Positions 51,970 through 63,410 of a stretch of DNA of 64,000 bases are shown one piece after another. The first letter of the stretch is position 1. Every line of letters starts with the position of its first letter. The translations under genes were made by a program, and so were the position numbers. The notes below the pieces were generated by a model. It saw only the letters and a program-made list of their open reading frames with translations. It was not told the origin of the DNA and searched no databases. The stretch is from assembly GCF_031884435.1 (NCBI RefSeq), contig NZ_CP134779.1, positions 3,534,001 through 3,598,000 on the forward strand, given 5' to 3'. The DNA is from Bosea sp. 685 (lineage in GTDB: Bacteria; Pseudomonadota; Alphaproteobacteria; Rhizobiales; Beijerinckiaceae).

Positions 51970-53463
51970 ATGGCTACCGAGCTCAAATCCGCTACCCAAG
52001 CCGAGCAGACCGAAACGCGCGATGTCGATGAGTTCGCCTCGCTGTTGAAGCAGAGCTTCAAACCGCGCAGCGAACGCGCCGCAAGCGAGGTCGAGAACGC
52101 CGTCTCGACGCTGGTCCAGCAGGCGCTGGCCGATCAGTCGCTGGTCAAGGACGATGTTCTCGACACGATCGAAGAGATGATCGCGCAGCTCGACAAGAAG
52201 CTGTCCCAGCAGGTCAACGCGATCATCCATGCGCCGGAATTCCAGCAGATCGAGAGCGCCTGGCGCGGCCTGAACTATCTCGTGATGAATTCCGAGACGG
52301 ACGTTACGCTCAAGATTCGCGTGATGAACGTCTCGAAGAACGAGCTGTCGCGGACGCTGAAGCTCTATCCCGGCGCGAAATGGGACCAGAGCCCGCTGTT
52401 CAAGAAGGTCTATGAGCAGGAGTTCGGCCAGCTCGGCGGCGAACCCTATGGCTGCCTGGTCGGCGACTATTATTTCAGCCACCTGCCGCAGGACGTGCAG
52501 CTCATGCGCGACCTGAGCAAGGTCGCAGCCTCCGCGCATGCGCCCTTCTTCGCCGCCGCCGGCCCGACGCTGATGGGCATGGATTCGTGGAACGAACTCG
52601 CCAATCCGCGCGATCTGGGCAAGATCTTCGACACGCCCGACTATGCCGCCTGGCGCTCGCTGCGGGATTCCGACGATTCCTGCTATATGGGCCTATGCAT
52701 GCCGCGCGTGCTGTCGCGCCTGCCCTATGGCGCGAAATCCGACCCGGTCGAGGAATTCGGCTTCGAGGAGGAAACCGACGGCCATACCGGATCGAACTAT
52801 GCCTGGATGAACGCCTCCTATGCGATGGCGGTGAACATCAACCGGGCCTTCAAGGAATGGGGCTGGTGCACACGCATCCGCGGCGTCCAGTCGGGCGGCG
52901 AGGTCGTCAACCTGCCGACGCATACGTTCCCGAGCGATGATGGCGGCGTCGACCTGAAATGCCCGACCGAGATCGCGATCAGCGACCGGCGCGAGGCCGA
53001 GCTCGCCAAAGCCGGCCTGATCCCGCTGATCCATCGCAAGAACTCCGACAAGGCCGCCTTCATCGGCGCGCAATCGCTCTACAAGCCGAAGAAATATGAC
53101 AACAATGTCGATGCGACGGCGTCGTCAAATCTTCGTTCCCGCCTGCCATACATGTTCGCAGTCTCGCGTTTCGCGCATTACCTGAAATGCATGGTGCGCG
53201 ACAAAGTCGGCGCGACCATGGAAGAAGACCAGCTCACGACCTGGCTCCAGGAATGGATCAACCAGTATGTCGATGGAGCGCCGAAGACATCCAGCGAACA
53301 GACCAAGGCGCGCAAGCCGCTCGCGGCCGCCAGTGTGCAGATTCGCCCCGATGAAGAGAATCCAGGCTATTATTCGGCTCGTTTCTTGCTGAGGCCGCAT
53401 TATCAACTTGAGGGCATGGATGTCAGCTTGAGTCTTGTTTCGCGGCTTCCGCAAGCTAAATGA
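51970..53463 (+). CDS. tssC: T6SS sheath protein TssC (VipB/ImpC)
   Basis: A 497-residue protein with the TssC pattern: IIHAPEFQQIESAWRGLNYL, LGGEPYGCLVGDYYFSH, SRLPYGAKSDPVEEFGFEEE and MVRDKVGATMEEDQLTTWLQ. It is the large sheath subunit, assembled with TssB around Hcp and disassembled by ClpV. Confidence 0.96.
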   Translation: MATELKSATQAEQTETRDVDEFASLLKQSFKPRSERAASEVENAVSTLVQQALADQSLVKDDVLDTIEEMIAQLDKKLSQQVNAIIHAPEFQQIESAWRGLNYLVMNSETDVTLKIRVMNVSKNELSRTLKLYPGAKWDQSPLFKKVYEQEFGQLGGEPYGCLVGDYYFSHLPQDVQLMRDLSKVAASAHAPFFAAAGPTLMGMDSWNELANPRDLGKIFDTPDYAAWRSLRDSDDSCYMGLCMPRVLSRLPYGAKSDPVEEFGFEEETDGHTGSNYAWMNASYAMAVNINRAFKEWGWCTRIRGVQSGGEVVNLPTHTFPSDDGGVDLKCPTEIAISDRREAELAKAGLIPLIHRKNSDKAAFIGAQSLYKPKKYDNNVDATASSNLRSRLPYMFAVSRFAHYLKCMVRDKVGATMEEDQLTTWLQEWINQYVDGAPKTSSEQTKARKPLAAASVQIRPDEENPGYYSARFLLRPHYQLEGMDVSLSLVSRLPQAK

Positions 53464-53546
53464 TCAGGCACTAGCCTGTTCACGTAGTCGGCTCGGTCAG
53501 ATCGATCATTAGGCCGGCGTGGATCAAAAACGATGCCCATACTGGC

Positions 53547-53630
53547 TTCGTAGGACTTGAATTTACGTTCGTAAGACTTTGATCTACGTTCGTAAGACTT
53601 AGGTGCGCATTCGTAAAACCTGGATTTGCA
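53547..53630. repeat. 21-bp tandem repeat, four copies, upstream of hcp
   Basis: Units begin TTCGTAGGAC, TTCGTAAGAC, TTCGTAAGAC and TTCGTAAAAC at exact 21-bp spacing (53547, 53568, 53589, 53610). The last ends five bases before GGGAG of hcp. Twenty-one bp is two helix turns, so all copies face the same side of the DNA; this could be a set of regulator sites. Confidence 0.85.
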
Positions 53631-53646
53631 AAGGGAGAAACGAGTC

Positions 53647-54126
53647 ATGGCCACAGCCATTTTTTTGAAGTTGGACGACGTCGAGAGCGAGTGCGTCATC
53701 AAGGACCAAGACGGCAAGCTGGCGCTTGACAGCTACAGCTATGGCGTGACCCAGGCCGGCACTTCGCATGTCGCCACCGGCTCCACCCAAGCCATTTCGT
53801 CATTCTCTGACATGAGCTGCACTATGATTCCGGATAAATCCGCAGTCACTCTGTTCCAGTTCTGCGCGACCGGTAAGCATATCGGCAAAGGAAAACTTAC
53901 CCAACTTAAGTCAGCAGGCGACGGCACTGTTGATTTTGTCGTTATAGAAATGGAAGATATCGTCATCAGCTCGTTCCAATACTCCGGAACGGACGAGCAC
54001 GTCATGATAAATTTCAGCCTGAATTATGGAACCCTCAAGGTTGCCATCGCCCAGCAAGCTAAGAAGGGTTCGAAGGGCGCCGCTCCCGAATTCAAATATA
54101 ATATCGCCAAAGGGTCTCCGGCGTAA
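53647..54126 (+). CDS. hcp: T6SS inner-tube protein Hcp (TssD)
   Basis: A 159-residue Hcp. Start AIFLKLDDVESECVIKDQDG is characteristic, with SYSYGVTQAG, GKHIGKGKLTQLKSAG and VVIEMEDIVISSFQYSGTD. It forms the expelled tube and is secreted. ATG 53647 has GGGAG nine bases upstream; an in-frame start at 53626 lies in the tandem repeat. Its base composition is visibly lower in G+C than that of the adjacent T6SS genes. Confidence 0.95.
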   Translation: MATAIFLKLDDVESECVIKDQDGKLALDSYSYGVTQAGTSHVATGSTQAISSFSDMSCTMIPDKSAVTLFQFCATGKHIGKGKLTQLKSAGDGTVDFVVIEMEDIVISSFQYSGTDEHVMINFSLNYGTLKVAIAQQAKKGSKGAAPEFKYNIAKGSPA

Positions 54127-54233
54127 ATCAACAGCGTCGGTCGGACATAGGCGCCTGACCATTTATCGACAGGGCAGCCCGTTGCGGCGATGGCAACAGG
54201 CCGCCATGCGAGGATGCTGGGAGGCGTGGCTGG

Positions 54234-54779
54234 ATGAGTCGCAAGAAATCGGTCAGCCTGCGGATTCCGCTGATGTCAGCCTTTCGCACGGCGGTCGAAG
54301 CACGCGACGGGCGCAAATCCCTCGATCTGCGCGACGAGGCCGGCGAACGCGTCCTGGCCGGGCGGCTCGTGACCGGCCGGGCCGCGATCTCGGAAAGTCG
54401 CTTGCGCAGCGAATTGTCACGCGACCTCGGCACTCTGCTGAACACGGTCAACCTGGAATCATCCTTCGATCTCGGTCCCAACGAAGCCGTTCGCCGCTCG
54501 ATTCTCAATTACGGCCTGCCGGATATCTCGCATCGCACGATCGACGAGGCGGGCATCGAGGATATCGACAAGGAGATCAAGGACGCGCTGCTGCTCTATG
54601 AGCCGCGGCTTGTCCGGCAGTCGCTGCATGTCGAGCGCGACACGTCGATCGCGGTGCATGAACTGGCGATCCGCTTCATCGTGCGCGCCGACATGGTGGC
54701 GGACCCGGTCAATGTCCCCGTCGAGTTCTTCGCCGAGATGCAGGCGGGGTCGGGCAAGATCATGGTCAGCCGCCTCTAG
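54234..54779 (+). CDS. tssE: T6SS baseplate subunit TssE (gp25-like)
   Basis: A 181-residue protein with the GPW_gp25 domain in its C-terminal half: LRSELSRDLGTLLNTVNLES, VRRSILNYGLPDIS and IDKEIKDALLLYEPRL. TssE belongs to the baseplate with TssF/G/K. The N-terminal tail (residues 1-55) is basic and longer than in some homologs. Confidence 0.93.
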   Translation: MSRKKSVSLRIPLMSAFRTAVEARDGRKSLDLRDEAGERVLAGRLVTGRAAISESRLRSELSRDLGTLLNTVNLESSFDLGPNEAVRRSILNYGLPDISHRTIDEAGIEDIDKEIKDALLLYEPRLVRQSLHVERDTSIAVHELAIRFIVRADMVADPVNVPVEFFAEMQAGSGKIMVSRL

Positions 54780-54862
54780 AGCCGGATGATGAGTTCGTTT
54801 CGACCTTCGGGAATATGCGCATGATGCCCCCAGACACCACCGCGGCTCGCTCCGGCGCTCAT

Positions 54863-54925
54863 CGCAGCATGAGGGCATGATGTCGCCCAGGGACCGGCTT
54901 CCGCTTTTCGACACGATGCTCTAGC
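54863..54925. repeat. Degenerate hairpin repeat between tssE and tssF
   Basis: Contains GAGGGCATGATGTC, CCGGCTTCCGCTTTTCG and ACACGATGCTCTAG, a decayed match to the hairpin family at 17115 and 34005. The arms pair imperfectly. Confidence 0.4.
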
Positions 54926-54929
54926 CGCC

Positions 54930-56891
54930 ATGGATCGCGAATTCCTTGATCTCTACAACCGCGAACTGGACCTGCTCTACCAGCAGGCCAAGGAGTTCGG
55001 CGACGAATATCCCGGCATTGCCGACCGCCTCGGCGGCCTGGTGCGCGACCGCATCGATCCGATGGTGTCGGGTCTGCTGGAGGGCACGGCCTTTCTCGCG
55101 GCGCGCGTGCAGCTCAAGCTGAAGCATGAATTTCCGGAATTCACCTCCAATCTGCTCGAACAGCTGGTGCCGAATTATCTGGCGCCGACGCCCTCCTGCA
55201 TCCTGGCCCGCTTTCAGCCTGCCTTCGGCGACACGGCGCTGCGCGAAGGCAAGACCATCGCGAAGGGCAGTTATATCGATGCGACCTATCAGCAGCGCGG
55301 CCGCCGCGTCGCCTGCCGCTATCGGCTCGCCTCAGACGTCACGCTCTGGCCCTTCGAGACCACAGGCGCGGAGTATTTCGCCACGCCCGCCGCCCTGCAG
55401 GGCCTCGGCATCCCGATCGACCGGCGGGCGCTGGCGGGCCTGCGCATCAGCCTGACCCATCGCACCACGCCGCGCCGCGACGACGAACCCTCCGACACAG
55501 AGGCCAAGGCGAAGCCCGAATGCTGGTTTTCCGGCACGAAGCTCGAGACGCTGCCCTTCTACCTCACCGGCGCGGAGCCGGACGCCCACGCCCTCTATGA
55601 GCACATCATGGCGCGCTGCATCGGCGTGTTCCTGCGCTATCTCGATCCGTTCGGGGATCCGGTCGCCGTGCCCCTGCCGCAGGATTGCCTGCGGCAGATC
55701 GGCATGGAGGAGGAAGAGGCGTTGCTGCCGCATGACGCCCGGATCTTCCGGGGGTTCGACCTGCTGCGCGAGTATTTCATGTTCCCGCGCAAATTCCTCG
55801 GCTTCACGCTGGGTGGGCTGAAAGCCGTCCGCCAGTCGCTCGCGGCGCGCAATATCGAGATCATCATGGTCTTCGACGAGGCAAGCCCGCGGCTCGGCAG
55901 CGTCGTCGATGGCAACGCCTTCTCGCTCTACACCAGCTCCGCGGTGAACCTGTTCGAGATGGGCACCGACCGCATCCCGATGAAGACCAATGTCCACGAG
56001 CACCATGTCGTGCCGGACCGCAGCCGCTATCTCGAATTCGAACCGCACCGCATCGTCGAGGTCTTCGCGCATTTCGCCGGCGGGCGGGAAAAGGTGCCGG
56101 TGCGCCCGCTCTACTCCTCCTCGCTCGAAAGCGGCGATGAATCCGGGCTGTTCTACACCATCCGCCGCCTGCCCCGGCGCCGCTCGATCGAGGAGAAGCA
56201 GCGCGGCGCGGCTTCAGACTATATCGGCACGGACATGTTCATCTCTCTGACCGAGAAGCCGGGCACGGATCTCGCCGCGCGCGTCGTCGAACTCAGCATC
56301 CGCGCCTTCTGCAGCAACCGGCATCTGGCCGAGCAATTGCCGGTCGGCAGCAGCGGCGCCGATTTCCGCCTGCCCGAGGACCAGACGCTCGACATCGTCT
56401 GCGTGGCGGGGCCGACGCCGCCGCGCGAGCCCGTCGCCTCCTATCTGCGCAGCCGCGGCGAGACCGCCCATACCGGCACCGTGACCTGGCGACTGATCAA
56501 CATGCTCAGCCTCAACCATCTCGGTCTGCTCGAGCGCGGCGGCGGCAAGGACGGGCGGGCGCTGCGCGAGACGCTCGCCCTCTTCGCCGACCTCGCTGAC
56601 GCCGCCACCGAACGGCGCATCCGCGGGACGCGTTCGCTCGACAGCCGCCCCGTGGTCAGGCGCGTGCGCCATCGCGCGGGGCTCGGCGCGGCACGCGGCA
56701 CGGAGGTCACCGTGACGCTGGACGAGAAGGCCTTCGAGGGCTCGGGCGCCTTCCTGCTGGGAGCCATCCTCGACCGTTTCTTCGCCGAATATGCCGGCAT
56801 GAACCACTTCACCCAGACCGTGATCCGCACCGTCGAGCGCGGCGAGATCGCGCGCTGGCCGCCCCGCGCCGGATCGAGGAGGGTGCTGTGA
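54930..56891 (+). CDS. tssF: T6SS baseplate subunit TssF
   Basis: A 653-residue protein. It starts FLDLYNRELDLLYQQAKEFG and has FPEFTSNLLEQLVPNYLAPT, VTLWPFETTGAEYF, REYFMFPRKFLGFTLGGLKA and VYAVNLFEMGT-like NLFEMGTDRIPM, the pattern of TssF (VasA/ImpG). It forms a complex with TssG, TssE and TssK. Its stop overlaps the tssG start. Confidence 0.95.
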   Translation: MDREFLDLYNRELDLLYQQAKEFGDEYPGIADRLGGLVRDRIDPMVSGLLEGTAFLAARVQLKLKHEFPEFTSNLLEQLVPNYLAPTPSCILARFQPAFGDTALREGKTIAKGSYIDATYQQRGRRVACRYRLASDVTLWPFETTGAEYFATPAALQGLGIPIDRRALAGLRISLTHRTTPRRDDEPSDTEAKAKPECWFSGTKLETLPFYLTGAEPDAHALYEHIMARCIGVFLRYLDPFGDPVAVPLPQDCLRQIGMEEEEALLPHDARIFRGFDLLREYFMFPRKFLGFTLGGLKAVRQSLAARNIEIIMVFDEASPRLGSVVDGNAFSLYTSSAVNLFEMGTDRIPMKTNVHEHHVVPDRSRYLEFEPHRIVEVFAHFAGGREKVPVRPLYSSSLESGDESGLFYTIRRLPRRRSIEEKQRGAASDYIGTDMFISLTEKPGTDLAARVVELSIRAFCSNRHLAEQLPVGSSGADFRLPEDQTLDIVCVAGPTPPREPVASYLRSRGETAHTGTVTWRLINMLSLNHLGLLERGGGKDGRALRETLALFADLADAATERRIRGTRSLDSRPVVRRVRHRAGLGAARGTEVTVTLDEKAFEGSGAFLLGAILDRFFAEYAGMNHFTQTVIRTVERGEIARWPPRAGSRRVL

Positions 56892-57927
56892 GCTTCCTCG
56901 AAGATCTGGCCCAGGAGCCCTGGCGCTTCGATTTCTATGAGACGCTGCGGCGGCTGGAGCGTGCCAACCCCAAGCAGCCCCGCATCGGCGATTCCAGCGC
57001 GACGCGCGAGGACTATGTCGCGCTGGGCCAAGACCCGTATATGGATTTCCCGGCCTCGACCCTGGCCAAGGCCGAGGCGGATGCGACCGGGCGCATGCGC
57101 ATCCTGGTCAAATTCCTCGGCCTGCTCGGCCCGCAGGGCGCCCTGCCCTATGCCACGACCGAGGAAGCCCATGGCTGGCTGCTCGCCGGCGACGACGCCT
57201 TTCCGCGCTTTCTCGACCTGTTCCAGAACCGCTTCCTGCAATTGTTCTTCCGCAGCTGGGCCGACGCCAGGCCCGTCGCGCAGCATGACAGCCTCGACCA
57301 TGACCGCTTCTTCGATTTCGTCGGCTCCGGCATCGGGCTCGGCAGCGCGCCCTATCGCGAGCTCGACGCCACGCCGGACGCGCTCAAGGCCGGGTTTTCC
57401 GGCCTGCTCGGCGCACAGGCGAAATCGGCGGCGCGCCTGCGCGGCTTTCTCGAGGGCATGTTCGATCTCAAGGTCGAGATCGACGAATTCGTCGGCATGA
57501 AGATCGAGTTCGAGGAAAGCGACCGCTCCAGCCTCGGCGGCCGCCATGCCCGGCTCGGCGTCGACATGCTGATCGGCGCCGGCGTCTTCAGCATCGAGGA
57601 CAAGATCGTGGTGCGCCTGCATACGGCCGACCTCGACGAATACCGGCGCTTCCTGCCGAGCGGCGACATCTGCCAGGTCCTGAACGACGCTATCTTCTTC
57701 GTCGTCGGCCACGAGATCACTTGGGATATCGAACTCGCCATCCCCGCCAACAAGGTCGAGCCCATGCGCCTGTCGCGCTCGGGACAGCTCGGCTGGACCT
57801 CATGGCTCTCGCCGAAACGCGATCTGGATGCCGACGAGATCCGCTGCGATGCGCGCTTCCAACCGGGGCAGAAGACCACGCCGCAGCCGAAAAAACCGCA
57901 GAAAACCAACAAGACGAAGGGGCCGTC

Positions 57928-57931
<4 letters not shown>
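56888..57931 (+). CDS. tssG: T6SS baseplate subunit TssG
   Basis: A 347-residue protein starting at GTG 56888, overlapping tssF (GTGA). Family motifs: RFDFYETLRRLERANPKQPR, LLGPQGALPYATTEEAH and FFRSWADARPVAQHD, with LFQNRFLQLFFRSW typical of TssG (VasB/ImpH). The lysine-rich tail KPQKTNKTKG overlaps the clpV start by four bases. Confidence 0.95.
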
Positions 57932-60696
<2,765 letters not shown>

Positions 60697-60720
60697 CGCC
60701 GCGGTTCCAATGAAAGCGCG

Positions 60721-60832
60721 GTCATCCCGGGCGACCGGAGGGAGACCCGGGATCCATTCCTGAACCTCTCCGGCAAACGCTCCGGAATGGATCCCGGATC
60801 GGCGCGGCTAAAGCCGCTTGTCCGGGATGACG
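60721..60832. repeat. Palindromic repeat, GGATCCCGG family
   Basis: From GTCATCCCGGGCGACCGGAG to CTTGTCCGGGATGACGG with GGGATCCATTCCTGA and GGAATGGATCCCGGAT. It lies between the convergent clpV and PAAR genes and may terminate both. Confidence 0.8.
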
Positions 60833-60875
60833 GTGTGTTTGCGGCCCAAGACAGCGCGCTCACAAGACAGCATGC

Positions 60876-61385
60876 TCAGCCGCCGATGATCACCGTCGGG
60901 CAGCCCATCATGATCTTGTTGGGCGGCCCGAGCGCCTCGACGATGGTGTCGCCCATGCGGCAGGCCGGCAAGCCATTGATCATCACGGTCGTCGAGCCGT
61001 CGACAACAACGCCGGGGCCATGCGGCGGCAGCGGCAAGGGCGTGGCGCAGATATGGATATCGACCCCGCCGCCGCCTGCAGCCGCGCCGGTGATCGTCGC
61101 GCTCATCGCGGTGGACGCCGCCGTCTTGGCGGTCTCCTCGGCCGTAACCGCGGCCGGGGCACCGGGCGTGCCCGCCGCAGCCACCTTGGCGGCTTTCGCC
61201 GCATCGAGCGTGGCGTCCGAGGCCTGCTTTGCGGCCTTCACAGCGGCCGCACCGGCCCCGCCGATGCCACGCCAGGCCGGCAGGCCGCCGATCAGGACGG
61301 TCGGGCTGCCCGGCCCCGGTTGCAGGACCGGCGGCAGCGGGTGCAGAACTGGGTCGGTTATACGGGCAGCCGGTCCGGTCGGCAT
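60876..61385 (-). CDS. PAAR-domain T6SS spike tip protein with internal Ala-rich insertion
   Basis: A 169-residue protein. PAAR-type segments at both ends: PAARITDPVLHPLPPVLQPG and SPTVLIGGLPAWRGIG first, then VDIHICATPLPLPPHGPGVV, STTVMINGLPACRMGDTI and MMGCPTVIIGG. The two halves carry the His and Cys expected to bind zinc. Between them (about 45-108) is an Ala/Lys-rich helix of some 60 residues not found in a minimal PAAR. PAAR caps the VgrG spike and can carry effectors. It sits at the T6SS end near the FHA gene. Confidence 0.88.
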   Translation of the reverse strand: MPTGPAARITDPVLHPLPPVLQPGPGSPTVLIGGLPAWRGIGGAGAAAVKAAKQASDATLDAAKAAKVAAAGTPGAPAAVTAEETAKTAASTAMSATITGAAAGGGGVDIHICATPLPLPPHGPGVVVDGSTTVMINGLPACRMGDTIVEALGPPNKIMMGCPTVIIGG

Positions 61386-61452
61386 GGCTTAGCCCTCTTG
61401 TTGATGACCTAGAGGAAACTCTAGATCGCACGGAGCGGACCCACAAGACGGC

Positions 61453-62937
61453 TCAGGAGCGCAGCTTGCTCGCCAACCTGTCGTAGCATTCCGAGAAATA
61501 CAGCATGAAGGCATCGACCAGGCCGTTGTCGTGGCGCTCGGTCTTGGCTTTCCAGCGCGTGACGAAATGGTCCCAGAGCTTGGCCTTGCGCGAGCCCATC
61601 AGGCCGCCGAGCCCGCCTTCCTTATCCGTCGCGGCCTCGATGACAGCGGGATCCAGATCCTCCACCACCATCTTCAGCGCCTGCTGCATGGCGGAGTAGG
61701 TGTTCATCTGATGGGTCTTCAGATCCTTGAAGCTGTCCTCGAGCGCCCGCCTGGCGTCGAGATAGCTCGTCGTGCTGGGCCCGAACATGATCCGCAGCGC
61801 GTCCTCGACGGTCGGCGAGAATTTCAGCGGGTTGTTCTCCAGCGCCTGGATCATGGTCTGGTTGGTGCTGCGCACGAGGCCCTTGGTCTCGGCCCGCGCC
61901 TGCAGCATCTGCTTGACGTTCTCGCAGGTGATCCTGAGCAGCAGGCCGGCGAGTTCGGCCATCTCCTCGGGCGAGCGGCGGTTGAAGATCTCCTCGCTGA
62001 CGCCCGCGCCGCGCGCCATCCTTGCTGCGAGCTGATTGCCTATCGGCGCCTGGGCAGAAGTCTGGGCCGACGAAGCCTTGACCGAAGTCGGCGGAGCGGC
62101 CGGCGGCGGCTCCGGAGCCGCGGCGACGGCAGCGGCCGCCGGGCGCGCGGGCTTGGCGGCCAGGATCGCGGCCGGCGGCGAGGTCATGTAACCGCCCAGA
62201 GGTACGGGCTCGGGTGAAGGCTGAGCCGGCTCGGGCGCATCGGGAATGGGGTGGATCGACCAGTCGCCGCGCGGCGACGGCAGCGGCGCGGTCATCGGTG
62301 GCAAGGCCTCGAAGCCCGGCGCTTCGGCATTCGGCGCCGGCGGCGGAACAGGCGGAGGCGCGGCAGGGGCAGAGGCAGAGGCAGAGGCAGCGCTCCGGTC
62401 CGGCGGCAGCCAGGCCGGTTCGTTGCGGCGCGCCGGCTCGTCGAGATCCGGGATATCGACATACCAGTTCATCAGGTCGTTCTGCTCGGCCGCGGGGCGC
62501 GGCGGCCTGAGCTCGGAGGCCGGGATCGGCGGCGCCGTCGAGGCGCTGTCCCACATCTCCTCTGGCCGGGTGGAGGACGGCGCGGCGGGCTCGGGCGCCG
62601 TCTCCGACACGCCTTCGCTGTCGACAGCCGCCCCGATAATGTAATGGCCGATCTCGAGCCGGTCGCCGTCCTTGAGGCGGTGCGGCCCCGACATGCGCAA
62701 TTCGCTGCCATTGACGAAGGTGCCGTTGCTCGAGACATCGTGCAGCCAATAGGCACCGTCGCGGAAACGCACCTCGCAGTGCCGGCTGGAGACGATCCGG
62801 CCAGGGTCGGGCAAGGTCCAGTCGAGATACTGGTCGCGGCCGATATCAAGCCCGCGCTGGCCCTTGATGGTGATCTGGAGCGGGCCGCCATCGGGCAGCC
62901 TGTCCATGTTCTGTATCGACAGCGTAAGCGACGGCAC
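61453..62937 (-). CDS. tagH: T6SS FHA-domain protein (Fha/TagH)
   Basis: A 494-residue protein from GTG 62937; TTG 62982 or GTG 62955 are alternatives. The N-terminal FHA domain binds phosphothreonine: GLDIGRDQYLDWTLPDPGRI, SSRHCEVRFRDG and DVSSNGTFVNGSEL. A long Pro/Ala-rich linker (about 110-300) follows, then a C-terminal T6SS-specific domain (NRRSPEEMAELAGLLLRITC, ENVKQMLQARAETK, NPLKFSPTVEDALRIMFG). It is the target of PpkA and PppA and promotes T6SS assembly. It is on the minus strand beyond the PAAR gene. Confidence 0.92.
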   Translation of the reverse strand: MPSLTLSIQNMDRLPDGGPLQITIKGQRGLDIGRDQYLDWTLPDPGRIVSSRHCEVRFRDGAYWLHDVSSNGTFVNGSELRMSGPHRLKDGDRLEIGHYIIGAAVDSEGVSETAPEPAAPSSTRPEEMWDSASTAPPIPASELRPPRPAAEQNDLMNWYVDIPDLDEPARRNEPAWLPPDRSAASASASAPAAPPPVPPPAPNAEAPGFEALPPMTAPLPSPRGDWSIHPIPDAPEPAQPSPEPVPLGGYMTSPPAAILAAKPARPAAAAVAAAPEPPPAAPPTSVKASSAQTSAQAPIGNQLAARMARGAGVSEEIFNRRSPEEMAELAGLLLRITCENVKQMLQARAETKGLVRSTNQTMIQALENNPLKFSPTVEDALRIMFGPSTTSYLDARRALEDSFKDLKTHQMNTYSAMQQALKMVVEDLDPAVIEAATDKEGGLGGLMGSRKAKLWDHFVTRWKAKTERHDNGLVDAFMLYFSECYDRLASKLRS

Positions 62938-63179
62938 GCGCAGTTTCCCGTTCACACAAAGCCCGGCCGTAATCTTACGCAAACATCGTACGGCTCGACG
63001 GGAAAATCATAGTGCGACGTAAGGAAAGGTCAAAGAATCCTTGTGCCCAAGGCAAGCATCGCGACGGCTGGAGCCCACGGCCCGCAGAGCCGGCGGCGCC
63101 CCGCTGATCCGGCACGGGGCAGACCGGCCCGGCCGCCGCCCCGCGAGGAGGCCTTGGAGACTGTTTGAGATGTCCCACA
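62938..63179. other. Intergenic stretch upstream of the FHA gene
   Basis: Likely promoter region of the FHA/PAAR genes. I see no clear promoter pair or repeat here. Confidence 0.4.
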
Positions 63180-63298
63180 GCCCTCATCCTGAGGAGCCAT
63201 TCCCCAGGGAATGGCGTCTCGAAGGATGCTTCAGGAGGCTCCCGAACCATCTGGAGCATCCTTCGAGACGCCGCTTCGCGGCTCCTCAGGATGAGGGC
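63180..63298. repeat. Palindromic repeat, CTCATCCTGAGGAGC family
   Basis: Arms GCCCTCATCCTGAGGAGCC and GCTCCTCAGGATGAGGGC; inner CGTCTCGAAGGATGCTTCAG and GGAGCATCCTTCGAGACG. Third full copy in the window. Confidence 0.8.
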
Positions 63299-63363
63299 TC
63301 GAATGTCCAAACGGGTCTTTAGCCCCCCGCGCTAAGCGCGCATTCCACACTGACTTTGAAATG

Positions 63364-63390
63364 TCACAAACAGCTTGTGAAATCTCACAA
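63364..63390. promoter_or_regulatory. Three alternating TCACAA/TTGTGA half-sites upstream of the GntR gene
   Basis: TCACAA (63364), TTGTGA (63375) and TCACAA (63385). The last two form TTGTGA-AATC-TCACAA, a perfect palindrome. It lies 20-47 bp before the next start and is a candidate autoregulatory operator. Confidence 0.55.
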
Positions 63391-63410
63391 ATCATTCCAG
63401 ATTGCCGGCC

